Shown here in pieces: positions 20,858 to 32,959 of a DNA stretch of 64,000 nt. The stretch's first letter is position 1. Every line of letters begins with the position of its first letter. Where the stretch lies: positions 806,001 to 870,000 of the forward strand of contig JAUJYN010000030.1 in the NCBI GenBank assembly GCA_030737835.1, given 5' to 3'. Source of the DNA: Acorus gramineus (taxonomy: Eukaryota > Streptophyta > Magnoliopsida > Acorales > Acoraceae). The notes beneath the pieces were generated by a model. It was given only the letters and a program-made list of their open reading frames with translations, made no database searches and was not told where the DNA came from. Made by a program: the position numbers and the translations under genes.

Positions 20858-21455
20858 TAAGTCTGTCAATCGGACGGATACGGATTGGACAGGCCCATAT
20901 CCGTATCCGTACCTATCCGATTCGTATCCGAACTAGATATCCGAAAAAATGTATGTATCCGATATCCAACAGATATTGCAAGTAAGTATCCGTATCCGAT
21001 CTGAAATCTGGATTCGGATATGGATAATTATCCGAAATGTCTGAAAATTCAAAATGAATATGAAATAATTAAAATATTCAAAGATCCAATATTAAAAAAT
21101 AAAAATCATATATCTAATATTTGAAATATCTAAAAAATATAATAATTACATAGTATAAAACATAAAATTATAAGTATATACATAAAACATTACATGTTTT
21201 AGAGTAAAAATAAAAAACTCACACTAATTCTAAAAATATAAATATATAATAAATAAATAATAATATAATCATAATTTCGGATACAGATATTTTTCGAATC
21301 GCATACAAGCATATCCATATCTGATACGAAAACTATTGAATACGGATATTTTTTTAGATACGGATATGGATTTTTCAGATATCAGATATTTTCTGAATTT
21401 TTCGATACAGATTCGAATTAGATAGGAATAATTTTTCAGATAATTGACAAACTTA
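20858..21455. mobile_element. Non-autonomous TIR element rich in ATCCG, TSD CTTAAACC
   Basis: The 598-bp element starts TAAGTCTGTCAAT and ends with the inverted complement of TAAGTTTGTCAAT (12 of 13 match). Both sides carry the same 8-bp target duplication CTTAAACC (20850-20857 and 21456-21463). The interior holds many ATCCGTATCC / GGATACGGAT motifs at both ends, giving long imperfect foldback arms around an A/T core. The 8-bp duplication suggests hAT mobilisation, but the ends are not typical hAT ends. It has no coding capacity. Confidence 0.85.
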
Positions 21456-22370
21456 CTTAAACCCTGAGTGCAAATAAGCTATAACGTTGGTTTGCATCTA
21501 GAAGAAGACAAATTTTGTAATATTTTATACGTGTCAACTGTCAAACATCGACATGGAACGCAGGGTCGGCATTGAGATAAGGCCACCAAGGCAATTGCCT
21601 AGGGCCCCCTCCCAAGAAGGGCCCCCAACCATCTGTTCAGTGGAATTTACAAAATCGAACGATGACTTGTCTTTCTTTTCCCAATTTTAAATTAGTTCAC
21701 TCAACACTCTTTAATATCCCAAAATTAAGCCTAAAATTTCTCCATTCCCCAAATATCTCCAACCATAATGACAATAAATACTAGAATTTCAAAGACTCAA
21801 TCTTCAAAACAATTGAATTTTTACAAATTCATCTTTCTCTCTTCCCTCTTTTAAATATATATTTTTTTATAATTTTCTCATTCCATTAAATTGAATTTCT
21901 TTTTTTTTTTTTCTTTTAATTAAATGTATAGAATAATGTCAAAGATTTTAATGAATAATTACATAATATTGTGTATCTATTTTATAATATTTGTAATTTA
22001 AAATAAAATAATATTAAATATTCAAATAATCTATATCTTTTTTATAAAAATATATATGACTCTATTTTCAAAATATGTCTGGGACTCAATCACAACATTC
22101 AATTCTCCTGATGAAACACATGGCGGCGTTATCCGGGGAATGGTGAAGGCTGTTTTTTTTGGTAACATAAACGTTCAACGACGACTCTCTTTTTGCCGCT
22201 TTAACAGTTTAGCTGGTCTTGTTGTACCTCTGTTTTTTTATTTAATGTGAACTCCTCGATGGGGCTGCAATTCGATTGGTAGGTCCTGTGCCAAATTAAA
22301 TTGCACCTAAAAAGAAAAATTTCTTGGTTGCGCTTTGAATACTGAATAAGATTTATTCTTGAGCATGCAG
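21456..22370. other. Intergenic region with a hAT-like terminus near 21561
   Basis: At 21561 CAGGGTCGGCATTGAG is followed by AAGGCAATTGCCTAGGGCCCC, resembling the 5' ends of plant hAT elements and derived repeats. No matching right end was found. The remainder is AT-rich with poly-T runs and no convincing reading frame. Confidence 0.45.
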
Positions 22371-22399
22371 TTAATGTTCGTTTGGAAATACTTGAAAGG

Positions 22400-22740
22400 G
22401 GTAATTCAATTTTTAATTAAACAGAAAGTTAAAATGTGTTGTCAAACGCATTTTAAAAAACTGACTTAATTAAAAAGTTATTCTCAGCTTTTAAGGTTCG
22501 TTGAAAAATAAAATTTTGAATAAAGTGACTTAAGTTCCGTTCGGAAACACGTATGGAAAATAAGATTTTGAATAAAAATAGCTTAAATAAAATTGATTCC
22601 TGAAAAGCGAATTTTTTTCGCTTTTTAAAAATCAATTTTTTTGCACTAAAAGTTTAAAGTAACTTTTTAATTAAGTCAACTTTTTAGAATGCATTTAACA
22701 ATATTTTTTTTAGCTTTCTGTTTAATTAAAAGCAGCGACG
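22400..22740. mobile_element. Foldback / MITE-like element
   Basis: About 75 bp near 22408-22482 (TTTTTAATTAAACAGAAAG onward) is the inverted complement of 22660-22737, with the same TTAATTAAAAAGTTA core. A direct, diverged copy of the right half (the AAAGCGNATTTTTTTCGCTTTTT segment and beyond) lies at 23238-23375. The exact outer ends and target duplication are unclear. Confidence 0.6.
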
Positions 22741-22914
22741 GAGATAGCTGCGTCGACGGAGGAGGAATGGGAGGCGGCAACGGTGACTGGGTCGGCGGAG
22801 GTGGAAGGGGCGGTGAGAGAGGTGGGGTCATGAGAGAGGAAGAGGTGGAGTTGTGAGAGGTGTCGATTGGGATTTAATTTGGACCACATTGGGTTTTTTT
22901 TTTTAATATGAAAA

Positions 22915-23215
22915 CGATCACATTTTTCACTTGAAACGCGATGTTATATCTAGGAAAATATCACACTTTTATTTTAAAGGTGATCTTTTATTTAGAAAAC
23001 AATCACGTTTTTTGTATTAACTGTGATCAAAACATTATTAAACGATAAAAACCGAGATGGTTGGATACAAAAGATCACAATTTATTAAAAACTGTGATCG
23101 TATATTTTAAAAAGATCATGGTTTTAAAAAACATGTGATCCTAATAATTACGATCACAGTTTTTTTGAAAACGTGATCAAAACAACTGTGATCATTGTTA
23201 AAAATTGTAGTAGTG
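22915..23215 (-). mobile_element. CACTA-like transposon terminus with subterminal repeats
   Basis: On the - strand the element begins CACTACTACAA (given strand TTGTAGTAGTG, 23205-23215). Inward it carries many short copies of ACTGTGATC / GATCACAGTT in both orientations between 22980 and 23200. A CACTA terminus with a cluster of short subterminal repeats is typical of En/Spm elements. No second terminus or transposase was found. Confidence 0.6.
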
Positions 23216-23237
23216 TAAACAGGACTTTAAATAGATT

Positions 23238-23395
23238 TGATTCCTGGAAAGCGCATTTTTTTCGCTTTTTACAATCTTTTTATACTAAAAGTTGAAAGTA
23301 ACTTTTTAATTAAGCCAGCTTTTTAGAATACGTTTGACAATACTTTTTAGCTTTCTGCTTAATTAAAAGCAGAATCATTTTAAATAAACGATGCA
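23238..23395. repeat. Diverged copy of the right half of the 22400-22740 foldback element
   Basis: The order of motifs is the same as at 22580-22740, including ACTTTTTAATTAAG, TTTTTAGAAT and AGCTTTCTGCTTAATTAAAAGCAG in the same direction. It ends near AAAACGGGCC, a common MITE-type terminus. Confidence 0.55.
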
Positions 23396-24064
23396 AAACG
23401 GGCCTTTATTCTAGCATAAGTGGATATAAATAAAAGATAAAGTGATTTTGTGTTTTGTTATGTTTTGAATTATTTTAGTTAGAAAACGCAATAATGAAAT
23501 TTTTGTTGTTTGAGTAAAATGTGAATAAATTGTGTATATGATTTATAAAAGATGAAAAAATGATGATAGTTGATTTGACATGTGATTTATAAGAGGTGGT
23601 GACAACTGATTTGACAATGGACCCACATATTCTTTGAGAAGAATAAACTGGAATAATTTTAATTCTAGGAGTTGATTGAAATTCATATACCACTTTATAC
23701 CAGTTTATTCTGATATAGTTTATCCCTAGGTATTCTCTATTACATCCAAATAACTAAAAACATTTATTCTATTTTATTCTTACTTATTTACTGGGCTATT
23801 CCATATCCAAACAAGAGCTTCGAGCTAGAGTGAACGTGTCATTTAGCGGGCCGGACCCACATAATAAAGAAGCCAAACCACTGTATATGTGTATAGATGT
23901 ATTAATTTGTTGTTGATTAGACAAAAAAAAAAATTGTTAGATGAATACAATTAAATTTAATGTTTAATGCAGTTTAATAAAATATTCTAATAATTGAAGA
24001 TTCATTAAAACATTTTGTAAACATGTTAGTGATTGATGATGGAAAATGTTAGATGCATGGGAAA
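23396..24064. other. AT-rich intergenic region
   Basis: No gene or recognisable repeat. It is the right edge of the LTR-free gene island. Confidence 0.5.
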
Positions 24065-24704
24065 TGTTATGCCTGTGTCATTTGGAGCCATTTCGGTTAA
24101 GCCTTGGTCACTTCTGGGTCATTCAGGGCCTTTTTAATTTTTCGATCGGAGCCGCTAAAATTTTGGCTTTTAGCCACCTGCGGGAGTTAGAGTACTCTGA
24201 TTGAAAATCTGACTGCATATTATGGGTCCTGGTACCGTTTAGTACTACCTATAAAAATTTCATCGAATTCCGGTAACATTTTGAAAAATATGCAGTTCCG
24301 AATCGCATCCGGGTTTTGAGAGTTCCTGGTGGGTCGAATAGTGTGAGATATTTTGGGGATGTGGTGACCCTTGGTAACCTTACCCCCACCTTGCTTGGGG
24401 AGGAAGAAACCATTGGTTATTTGGTTTGTGTGTGGGTGAGCCTAACCCTAACCTCACCCCCCCCCTTAAGGTCACCCCAAAACACTATTTGGGCATGAAA
24501 AAGACCTTTTTGCCCTCTCTCTCTCTCCCCCTCTCTCCCAACTCGTGGATCTCTCTTTCTCTCCCTCTCTTTGTCTCTTTTTCCTCTCTTTGTGTGTGGA
24601 GAAGGAGGAGGAAGAAGCAAAGGAAGGAGAAGGTGAAGGAGAAGATGAATAGTGTATGAAGGGATGATCTAGCTAGGGTGAGTTTGTGTGTGTGTATGTG
24701 TTGT
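24065..24704 (+). mobile_element. 5' part of a class B LTR, interrupted at 24705
   Basis: It begins TGTTATGCCTGTGTCATTTGG and runs through U3 and the CT-rich leader. It is cut by the - strand LTR starting at 24705. The likely continuation of this LTR is at 36546-38668 and 41535-41960, with about 360 bp of the middle missing. The last 47 bases (from GAAGGGATGATC at 24658) occur again at 32913-32959. Confidence 0.7.
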
Positions 24705-27515
24705 TGTCACGCCCCAGGGCGGCCGTCCCCGGGACTCGGCAAGTGTATATAAAATATCAGAAACTACACAGAAGGTCAATAATATATCATGCACAAGCAA
24801 CCAGAATGACGCAGACAACAAAGAGGCTGACATGATATATACACCAAATGCGGAAGCAAAAGACTGAATCTGTAAATAAACATACTACAGACTCGATACT
24901 CAATCATCTGTCCTGTGAGAGCCAATATACACAAATACAACTGAATATATACAAACGCGTGCCAAGCACGGAAATAAAATACATATAGCCAAGAAGGGAT
25001 GCTGATAGCCTCTGGCACTCGCGGAACGTAGCGCTGCTCCGCTACTGAAGGAATCCCTCGGACGGCTCCACCTGCTGCTCCGGCTCCAGCTCAGGCTCAG
25101 TGGCAACTGGGGAAAAACATATGTGAGGGGTGAGCCACACGCTCAGTGAACAATACAACACATGCATCACAGACAATATTGACCACAATTCATTTATTTA
25201 TCCAGCCTCTAAGTGGCATAACACATAACCCAGTGGGTCGCTCCATCGACGACCCACCACACCCTCACCCTCACCCTCAACAGGTGACGCAGGATATTGG
25301 GACTGATAATCATCCAATCACAAAACCAGTGGGTCGCTAATCGCCAACCCACTACACCCTCACCCTCACCCTACCACGGGTGACATAGGATTTTGGGACT
25401 GACTAGGCTGTTGGTCACCCTTGGTCCACCGATAGTCTCTCCTCCACTCCGTAGGCCGCTTGGTCTACTCCCACATTCAGCACAGTCCGAAACCAAATCA
25501 GGAGGTGCCTACTGATGGGAGCCCTCACCCACAACTTCAGCACAGTCCGAAACCAAAATCAGGAGGCGCCTACTGATGGGAACCCTTGGAAGGGACGGCC
25601 TTTCTAACGCTGGGGCAGCCTCTACCGGATCCAACGAAGGGGACAGAACAGCCTATCCATACGCACATGATCCACTCGGATCCGCCGACTACACACCTCA
25701 ACGACTCTAATGTCCTGAATTCCTCAGAATTCCTCCAGGGCGCATAACCAAGATGCGGGGAACATGTACAATAATAGCAAGGTTGGAATATTACTGGGAA
25801 AAGAAACTTGGGAGGGCAGCGTGAGTTCTCGATATAGGACACCCCGACAACCAAACAAGGAACACGGAGTACCCTAGCCCGGGTCTCACCGTTGTCCTCG
25901 CAAGGCCCCTCCCCTATAATATTCACTAATTATGCTAATAATCATATAATGGATAATTCATTAATTATCAACTAGAGATATAATATTATTGGGACAAGAA
26001 CCTTGGGAGGGCAGCATGAGGTCCCGATACAGGACATCCCGACAACCAAACAAGGAACACGGAGTACCCTAACCCGGGTCTCAATGTTGACCTCGCAAGG
26101 CCCCTCCCTATAATATTATCTAAAGCATGCAATTAACATATACTAGCATTTAATTTAATAAATAAACTAGTAGGACACATGCATAAGCCAAGGCTTCCTA
26201 GCATGAGAATAGGGGACAAGATACAGGGCTCTTACACATATCCTAAGGGTGCAAGTCCCTAACATGCAAGTCTAGGGTAGCATGCATTCTACACATAAAT
26301 CATGCAGCATGGATTAATATTTATAACAGGCTAATATACATCCATGGTGCCCCAGGGGAGGGCAATACACTCCCAAGTGAGTAGTATGCCTCCCTACTGG
26401 GTTGGATTGTCCCACTCACTAGAAACCGGGTTGTTGCGCGATCGTCCGTCAAGATCTGCAAGACAGGGTAGTAACTTGGTGAGTAAAACCCAAAAACACT
26501 ACAAAATATACCAAGCTACACAAATAAATACCCAACACTCGGGCAAAAGTACATACGACCCGTACGCACGCTAGCCCGAGCACCTCGACACACTCCCGCA
26601 CCCCCGGCAACCATCCGCACGGCCAACCGCCCCCGGATGCGCCGCCGCACCTCAGCCCGTGCACCCAGGCGCACCGCCGGGCCCCTGCCCGCCGCCTGGA
26701 CATGCAGCCGAGCCACCCGGGTGCACCGCGCGCCCACTGCGCCCCGCCGCAGCAGCCCGCGCGCACCCCGCACGCCCCCGCGCGCACCACGCGAGCACAT
26801 CGCATGCCCCGCGCGCCCAGCGCCTCGCCCCTCGTGCACCCCGCGCGCACCACCAGCTCCGTCCGCGCACTCCGCGCGCACCACCAGCCTCTACCCGCGC
26901 GCACGCCTGCGCCTCTGCCCTCCTCACCGCGCGCACGCCTGCGGCTCAGCCCAGCGCCCCGCGCGCATACTCCTCTGCAGTGCCCAGCGCCCCAGCGCCC
27001 AGCGCTCAGCACCCTCGCCCAGCACTCGGTATCCGCGACCCAGCGCCCGACGCTCAGCGCCCAGCACCCGGGACCCTCACCCAGCGCCCACGCGCACGCC
27101 CGCGCAACACGCGCCCAGCGCGCCTGGCAGCACGCGCCCAGCTCGCCTGCCAGCCGGCCCGCGCTGCTGCCCGCGCTGCCTGCCTGCGCGCATCACCGAG
27201 TGGCCCGAGCACCGCTCGCCTGCACGCCCGGCACTGCCCGCCTGATGCCCGAGCACCTCCTACCCAGCACGCCTGCGCGCCTAGCCTGCCTGCCCGGCCT
27301 GCCAGCACGCACAGCCCAGCCAGCCTACCCTGCACGCCTAGCCCTGCCGGCCCTACCCAGCGCGCCCAGCACGCCCGCAGCACCACCCGAGCGCACGCCG
27401 CGCGCACGCCTGCGCGCACACACTCACGCGCCTGGCCACCTGGTGCGCCTGCCTGCTGCGCCCGCTGCCAACTCACCCGGGACTGCTAGCCTCCTTGCCC
27501 GAGCTCCTCTACCAC
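24705..27515 (-). mobile_element. Class A LTR, 3' portion (left piece of split LTR)
   Basis: This starts TGTCACGCCCC and contains, on the - strand, exon 3 (acceptor TTTTTCCCCAG at 25107-25117), the duplicated 110-bp GGGGCCTTGCG block (25805-25920 and 25985-26105), the microexon at 26420-26455 and the GC-rich zone. It is split at 27515 by the nested LTR 27516-30942; the target ACCAC is duplicated at the split. The LTR resumes at 30943. Confidence 0.88.
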
Positions 27516-30500
27516 TGTTATATATGTGTCACTTTTAACCTGCTGGTAACCGTTGGAGCGTTCTGGCAGTTTTTCAATTTTTTTCGGTTTTCGATCGGAA
27601 CCGCTAAATTTTGGACTGTTAGCTATCATCCTGAGTTAGAGGAGTCCGATTGGAAATCTAACTGCATATTTGGTGTCCTGGTGCCATTTTAAGCCACTCA
27701 TGAAAATTTCATCGAATTCCGGCAACGTTTCTGAAATTTCACAGTTCCGGGGCGTATCTGGGTTTTTAAGTCGCACACTATATAAGGGTGGGATCTAATT
27801 TTCGAAATCACTATTCATCATCCCTACCAACCCTTCCCCTCTCTCCTCTTCTCCATTTTTCTTCCATTTGAGGCCCTTAGACCCCTCAAAACCAAAAACC
27901 TAAAACCTAGGAAGTGTAGATCGGGTCCCGATCTACACCCCGGTGGTTTCAAATCTCGATTCCGACGAGTTTTACCCCTCCGTCCGCCCTCTCTTCTCCT
28001 CTGTTTTGGCCCATTTCGGAGGTGGGAGTAGATCCGGGCGTTGGAAGCCCTTTGGGAAAGGTTTCGGTGCGCGGAGAGCAACCGGACTTCCCTTCTTCCC
28101 CTCGGTAAGCCTCTTTTCCCTCTTTTCATGCTTAGATGTATGTTAGGAGGGTAGATTTGAGGTTGGGAGGCGGTCGGCGGCGGTGGGTGGCCGTCGGAGG
28201 GCTGTGGTGGTGGTCGGAGGCCGTGGGGTGGTCGGAGGTGGGTGGGTGAGGAGCTCGGGCTGGCAGGCTGCTATCTCGGGCAGGGCAGCAGCGCAGGGCA
28301 GCAGGCGCAGCGGCTGGCGCGGGCGCGCGCGCGCGTGCGCGCGGGCATGCGCTCGGGTGGCGCTGGGGGCCAGCAGGGCTGGGCAAGCTGGGTAGGACTA
28401 GCCGGGTAGGCTAGGAGCAGGCGCACCAGTTTGCCGGGCGCGCGAGCGCGTGCGCGGGCGTGCGCTCGGGGGGTGCAGGGGGGAGGCATGCGGGTAGGCA
28501 GGCTGCGGGCTGTGCGAGCAGGCAGGCCAGCTGGGCAGGCCATGCTCGGGCAGCTGGCAGGGGGTGCTCGGGCATTAGGCGGGCAGTGGCTGGGCGTGCA
28601 AGGCGAACGGTGCTCGGGCCACTCGGCGACGCGCGCAGGCAAGCAGCGCGGGCAGCAGCGCGGGCATGCTGGCAGGCACGTTGGGCGCGTGCTGCCAGGC
28701 GCGCTGGGCGCGTGTTGCGCGTGCGTGCGCGTGGGCGCTGGGTGAGGGTCCCGGGTGCTGGGCGCTGAGCGTCGGGTGCTGGGCCGCGGATACCGGGCGC
28801 TGGGCTGCGGCGCGGGTGGTGCGCGCGGTGCAGTGGGTGCGAGCAGGTGGTGCGCGCGGGTAGGGGCTGGTAGTTGCGCGCGGAGTGCGCGCGGATAGGG
28901 GGCTGGAGGTGCGCGCGGGTGCGTGCGGGGCGAGGCGCTGCGCGCGGGGCGTGCGGGGTGCTCGCGGGCCAGCGCGAGGCGTGCGGGGTGTGCACGGGCG
29001 GCTGCGCTGGGGCGCAGGGGGCGCGCGGTGCACCCGGGAGGTTCGGCGGTGCGCGGGGTGCGTTGGCTGAGGCGCGGCGGTGCACCCGGGCGGTCGGGCG
29101 GCCGTGCGGGTGGTTGCCGAGGTGCTCGGGCTAGTGTGCGTGCGGGTCGTATGCACGTTTGCCCGAGTGTTGGATGTTTGTTTGTGGGTTTTGTGAATTT
29201 TGATGTCTTTGGTAGTAGTTGTGGATTTTAACTCACCATATAAATGTCTGTCTTGCAGATCCTGACGGGCGGTCGCGCGACGACCCGAACTTCGGTGAGT
29301 GGGACAATCCAATCCAGTAGAGAGGGGTCATACGCATTTGAGCGTATACCGACCTCTCCTGGGGCACCATGGATGAATATTAACCATAGTAATATGTAAT
29401 CCATGCTTGCATGATTTAAATGTAGAATGCATGCTACCCTAGTCTTTGTATGTTAGGGACTTGCACCCATAGGATAGGTGTAAGAGCCATGCACCATGCC
29501 CCTGTTTTCATGCTAGGAAACCTCGGCCTATGCATGCGTCCTACTAGTTTATTTATTAAATTAAATGCTAGTGTATGTTAAATCGCATGCCTTAGATAAT
29601 ATTATAGGGAGGAGCCTTGCGAGGTCAACATTGAGACCCGTGTTAGGGTACTCCGTGTTCCTTCTTTGGTTGTCGGGATGTCCTGTATCGGGACCTCATG
29701 CTGCCCTCCCAAGGTTTCTAGTCCCAGTAATATTATAAGTAATGTTATATAACTGGTATGATTATTAGCAATTCTAGTGAATATTATAGGGGAGGGGCCT
29801 TGCGAGGACAGCGGTGAGACCCGGGTTAGGGTACTCCGTGTTCCTTGTTTGGTTGTCGGGGTATCCTATATCGGGAACTCACGCCGCCCTCCCGAGTTCT
29901 TTCCCCCAATGATATTACAACCTTGCTTTTATTGTACATTTCCCCGCATCTCGGTTATGCGCCCTGGAGGAACTCTGAAGAGTTCATGACATTAGAGTTG
30001 TAGAGATGTGTTATCGGCGGATCCGAGTGGATCATATGCGTATGGATAGGCTGTTCTGCTTCCCTTCGTTGGATCCGTGTAGAGACTGCCCTAGCGTGAT
30101 AAGGTCGTCTCTTCCGAGGGCTCCCATCAGTAGGCGCCTCCCGATATTTGTGACGGACTGCGCTGAAGTTATGGGTGAAGGCCAGCGGCCTACGGAGTGG
30201 AGGAGAGACTATCGGTGGACCAAGGGTGACCAACAGCCTAGTCAGTCCCAAAATCCTATGTCACCCATGGTAGGGTGAGGGTGAGGGTGTAGTGGGTTGG
30301 CGATGAGCGACCTACTGGATTTGTGGTTGGATGATTATCAGTCCCAATAGCCTATGTCACCCATTGATGGGTGAGGGTGAGGGTGAGGTGGTTCGGCGAG
30401 GTACGAACCACTGGATTATGTTGTTATGTCACTTAGATGCTGGATAAATAATGGAATTGTGGTAAATATTGTTCGTGATGCATGGGTTGTGCTGTTCACT

Positions 30501-30942
30501 GAGCGTGTGGCTCACCCCTCGCATATGTTTTTCCCCAGTGGTCACTGAGCTGGAGCCGGAGCCGGAGCAGCAGTTGGAGCTTTCCGAGGGATTCCTTCAG
30601 TAGCGGAGCAGCGCTACGTTCCGCGAGTGCCAGAGGTTATCAGCATCCCTTCTTGACTGTATGTATTTGATTTCCGTGCTTGGCACGTGTTTGTATATGT
30701 TCAGTTGTATTTGTGTATATTGGCTCTCACAGGACAGATGATTGAGTATCGAGTCTGTAGAATGTTTATTTACAGATTCAGTCTTTTGCTTCCGCATTTG
30801 GTGTATATATCATGTCAGCCCTTTTGTTGCATGCGTGTCATTCTAGTTGTTTGTGTATGATATATTATTGACCTCCTGTGTAGATTCTGATATTATATAT
30901 ACACTTGCCGCGTCCCGGGGACGGCCGCCCTGGGGCGTGACA
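27516..30942 (+). mobile_element. Nested solo LTR, class A (3427 bp), TSD ACCAC
   Basis: It is flanked by ACCAC at 27511-27515 and 30943-30947, and sits in opposite orientation within the GC-rich intron zone of the LTR 24705-31666. It has a TATA (27779-27786), leader dyad (27914-27938), donor CTCG|GTAAGC (exon end 28104), microexon 29259-29294, acceptor TTTTTCCCCAG ending at 30538, and TGACA end. All predicted splice sites are intact. Because the duplicated relative at 32960-36545 lacks this insertion, it inserted after the tandem duplication. Confidence 0.93.
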
Positions 30943-31666
30943 ACCACCAACCACCGGCCACCCCAAGGCCTCTGACCACCACCCACAGCCCTCCGACGGC
31001 CACCCACCGCCGCCGACCACCACCCAACCTCAAATCCACCCTCCTAACATACATCTAAGCCAAAAAGAAGAGGAAAAAGAACTTACCAAGGGGAGGAAGA
31101 GATGTTCGGTTGCTCTCTGCGCACCGAAACCTTTCCCCAAAGGCCTCCAACGCCGGGATCTTCCTTGGCCCTCGAATTGGCCCAAATCAGAGGAGAAAAG
31201 AGGGGGGATGGAGGGGCCAATCTTCTCGGAATTCGAATCCGAGAACACCGGGGCGTAGATCGGGACCCGATCTACTCTTTCTATGTTATGGGTTTTGAGT
31301 TTCAAGCCCTCCAAGGGGCTTAAAAGCAAGAAAAATGGAGAAGGAGAGAGAGAGAGCTCAAGGAGGAAGATGATGAATAGTGCATGACTTTTCTCACCCC
31401 TCTTATATAAAGTCAACTCACTTAAAAACCCGGATACGCCCCGGAACTGTGAAATTCTGGAAACGTTACCGGAATTCGATGAAATTTTTGTGAGAGGCCT
31501 AAAATGGCACCAGGACACCAAATATGCAGTTAGATTTCCAATCAGAGTCCTCTAACTCAGGACGATAGCTAACAGTCCAAAAATTAGCGGTTCCGATCGA
31601 AAAACCAAAAAACTGCCAGAACGCTCCAACGGTTACCAGCAGGTTAAAAGTGACACATATATAACA
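30943..31666 (-). mobile_element. Class A LTR, 5' portion (right piece of split LTR)
   Basis: It completes the LTR begun at 24705: donor CTTG|GTAAGT at 31086/31087, shortened dyad (31255-31275), TATA on the - strand (31401-31407) and the TGTTATATATG start at 31666. Retroelement internal sequence with a polypurine tract adjoins at 31667, so this is the 3' LTR of a - strand element. Confidence 0.88.
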
Positions 31667-32016
31667 TTCTTCCCCCCTTAGGAAATTTTGTCCTCAAAAT
31701 ATGCAAAAACATCTAGGAGGGGAAAAGATGCGGATACGCGTCACACCTGGCATCCTTGAGCTCCTAAGTGTCCTCGACACCGGAACGGTGCTGCCATCGC
31801 ACCTCGACCAACTGGACGGTCTTGGTGCAGAGCCTCCTCACGCGGCGGTCCATGATCTCAATCGACTGCTCCACGAATGACTGTCCGGCTCAGAGACGAG
31901 CGGCTCGAACGGGATGACGTGAGCAGGATCGTGGACACACCCTTACCCAACTGCGAACCCACCCCTCCTAGACGGAAGGGTAAGAATTGGCGCTGAGGTG
32001 AGCCTTCGCTTAAACT
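31667..32016 (-). pseudogene. Chromodomain-like pol end and polypurine tract (Ty3/gypsy)
   Basis: On the - strand, reading toward the LTR, the sequence shows DRRVRRLCTKTVQLVEVRWQ and then VEDT-stop-ELKD, the layout of a degraded chromodomain at the integrase C-terminus. It is followed by GAGGACAAAATTTCC and the polypurine tract AAGGGGGGAAGAATG next to the LTR. Only about 350 bp of interior remain. The far end is fused directly to another LTR fragment at 32017, which has lost its first bases, showing deletion or unequal recombination. This is the best evidence that the large LTRs belong to a chromovirus (Del/Tekay-like). Confidence 0.8.
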
Positions 32017-32912
32017 CCAGGGCGGCCGTCCCCGGGACGCGGCAAGTGTATATATAATATCAGAATCTACACAGGAGGTCAATAATATATCATACACCAA
32101 CAACCAGAATGACACTCAGACAACAAAGAGGCTGACATGATATATACACCAAATGCGAAAGCAAAAGACTGAATCTGTAAATAAACATACTACAGACTCG
32201 ATACTCAATCATCTGTCCTGTGAGAGCCAATATACACAAATACAACTGAATATATACAAACGCGTGCCAAGCACGGAAATAAAATACATACAGCCAAGAA
32301 GGGATGCTGATAGCCTCTGGCACTCGCGGAACGTAGCGCTGCTCCGCTACTGAAGGAATCCCTCGGAAAGCTCCTCCCGCTGCTACGACTCCGGCTCAGT
32401 GGCAACTGGGGAAAAACATATGCGAGGGGTGAGCCACACGCTCAGTGAACAGCACAACCCATGCATCACAGACAATATTGACCACAATTCAGATCTTAAA
32501 AATCCACAATCTCTTATTAACAACCACAAAATGGTAACAAATACTCAAACCAGTGGGTCGCTCAATCGCCAACCCACTACACCCTCACCCTCACCCTTCA
32601 ATGGGTGACATGGGATTTTGGGACTGATATTCATCCAATCACAACACCAGTGGGTCGCCCATCGCCAACCCACTACACCCTCACCCTCACCCTACAATGG
32701 GTGACATAGGATTTTGGGACTGACTAGGCTGTTGGTCACCCTTGGTCCACCGATAGTCTCTCCTCCACTCCGTAGGCCGCTGGGCTATCACCCACAACTT
32801 CAGCACAGTCCGTCACAAATATCGGGAGGCGCCTACTGATGGGAGCCCTCACCCACAACTTCAGCACAGTCCGTCACAAATATCGAGAGGCGCCTACTGA
32901 TGGGAACCCTTA
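32017..32912 (-). mobile_element. Class A LTR 3' fragment
   Basis: It starts inside the terminal palindrome (CCAGGGCGGCCGTCCCC) without the TGTCACGC end and runs through exon 3 and the (TCACCC)n blocks. It stops at 32912 in the middle of the GGAACCCTT region. There it joins, at a shared GAAGGGA, the 47-bp flank that also precedes 24705. The exon 3 reading frame is broken here by an in-frame TAG. Confidence 0.8.
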
Positions 32913-32959
32913 GAAGGGATGATCTAGCTAGGGTGAGTTTGTGTGTGTGTATGTGTTGT
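32913..32959 (+). repeat. Second copy of the 24658-24704 flank
   Basis: The 47 bases from GAAGGGATGATCTAGCTAGG through the (GT)n stretch to GTTGT are the same as at 24658-24704. Each copy is followed by the same LTR start. It marks the boundary of a tandem duplication. Confidence 0.88.

Noticed and set aside
24705..24740. TGTCACGCCCC ends as terminal inverted repeats of a DNA transposon
   Set aside because: 5-bp duplications, TG...CA ends, and a primer binding site and polypurine tracts at the borders show these are LTRs.
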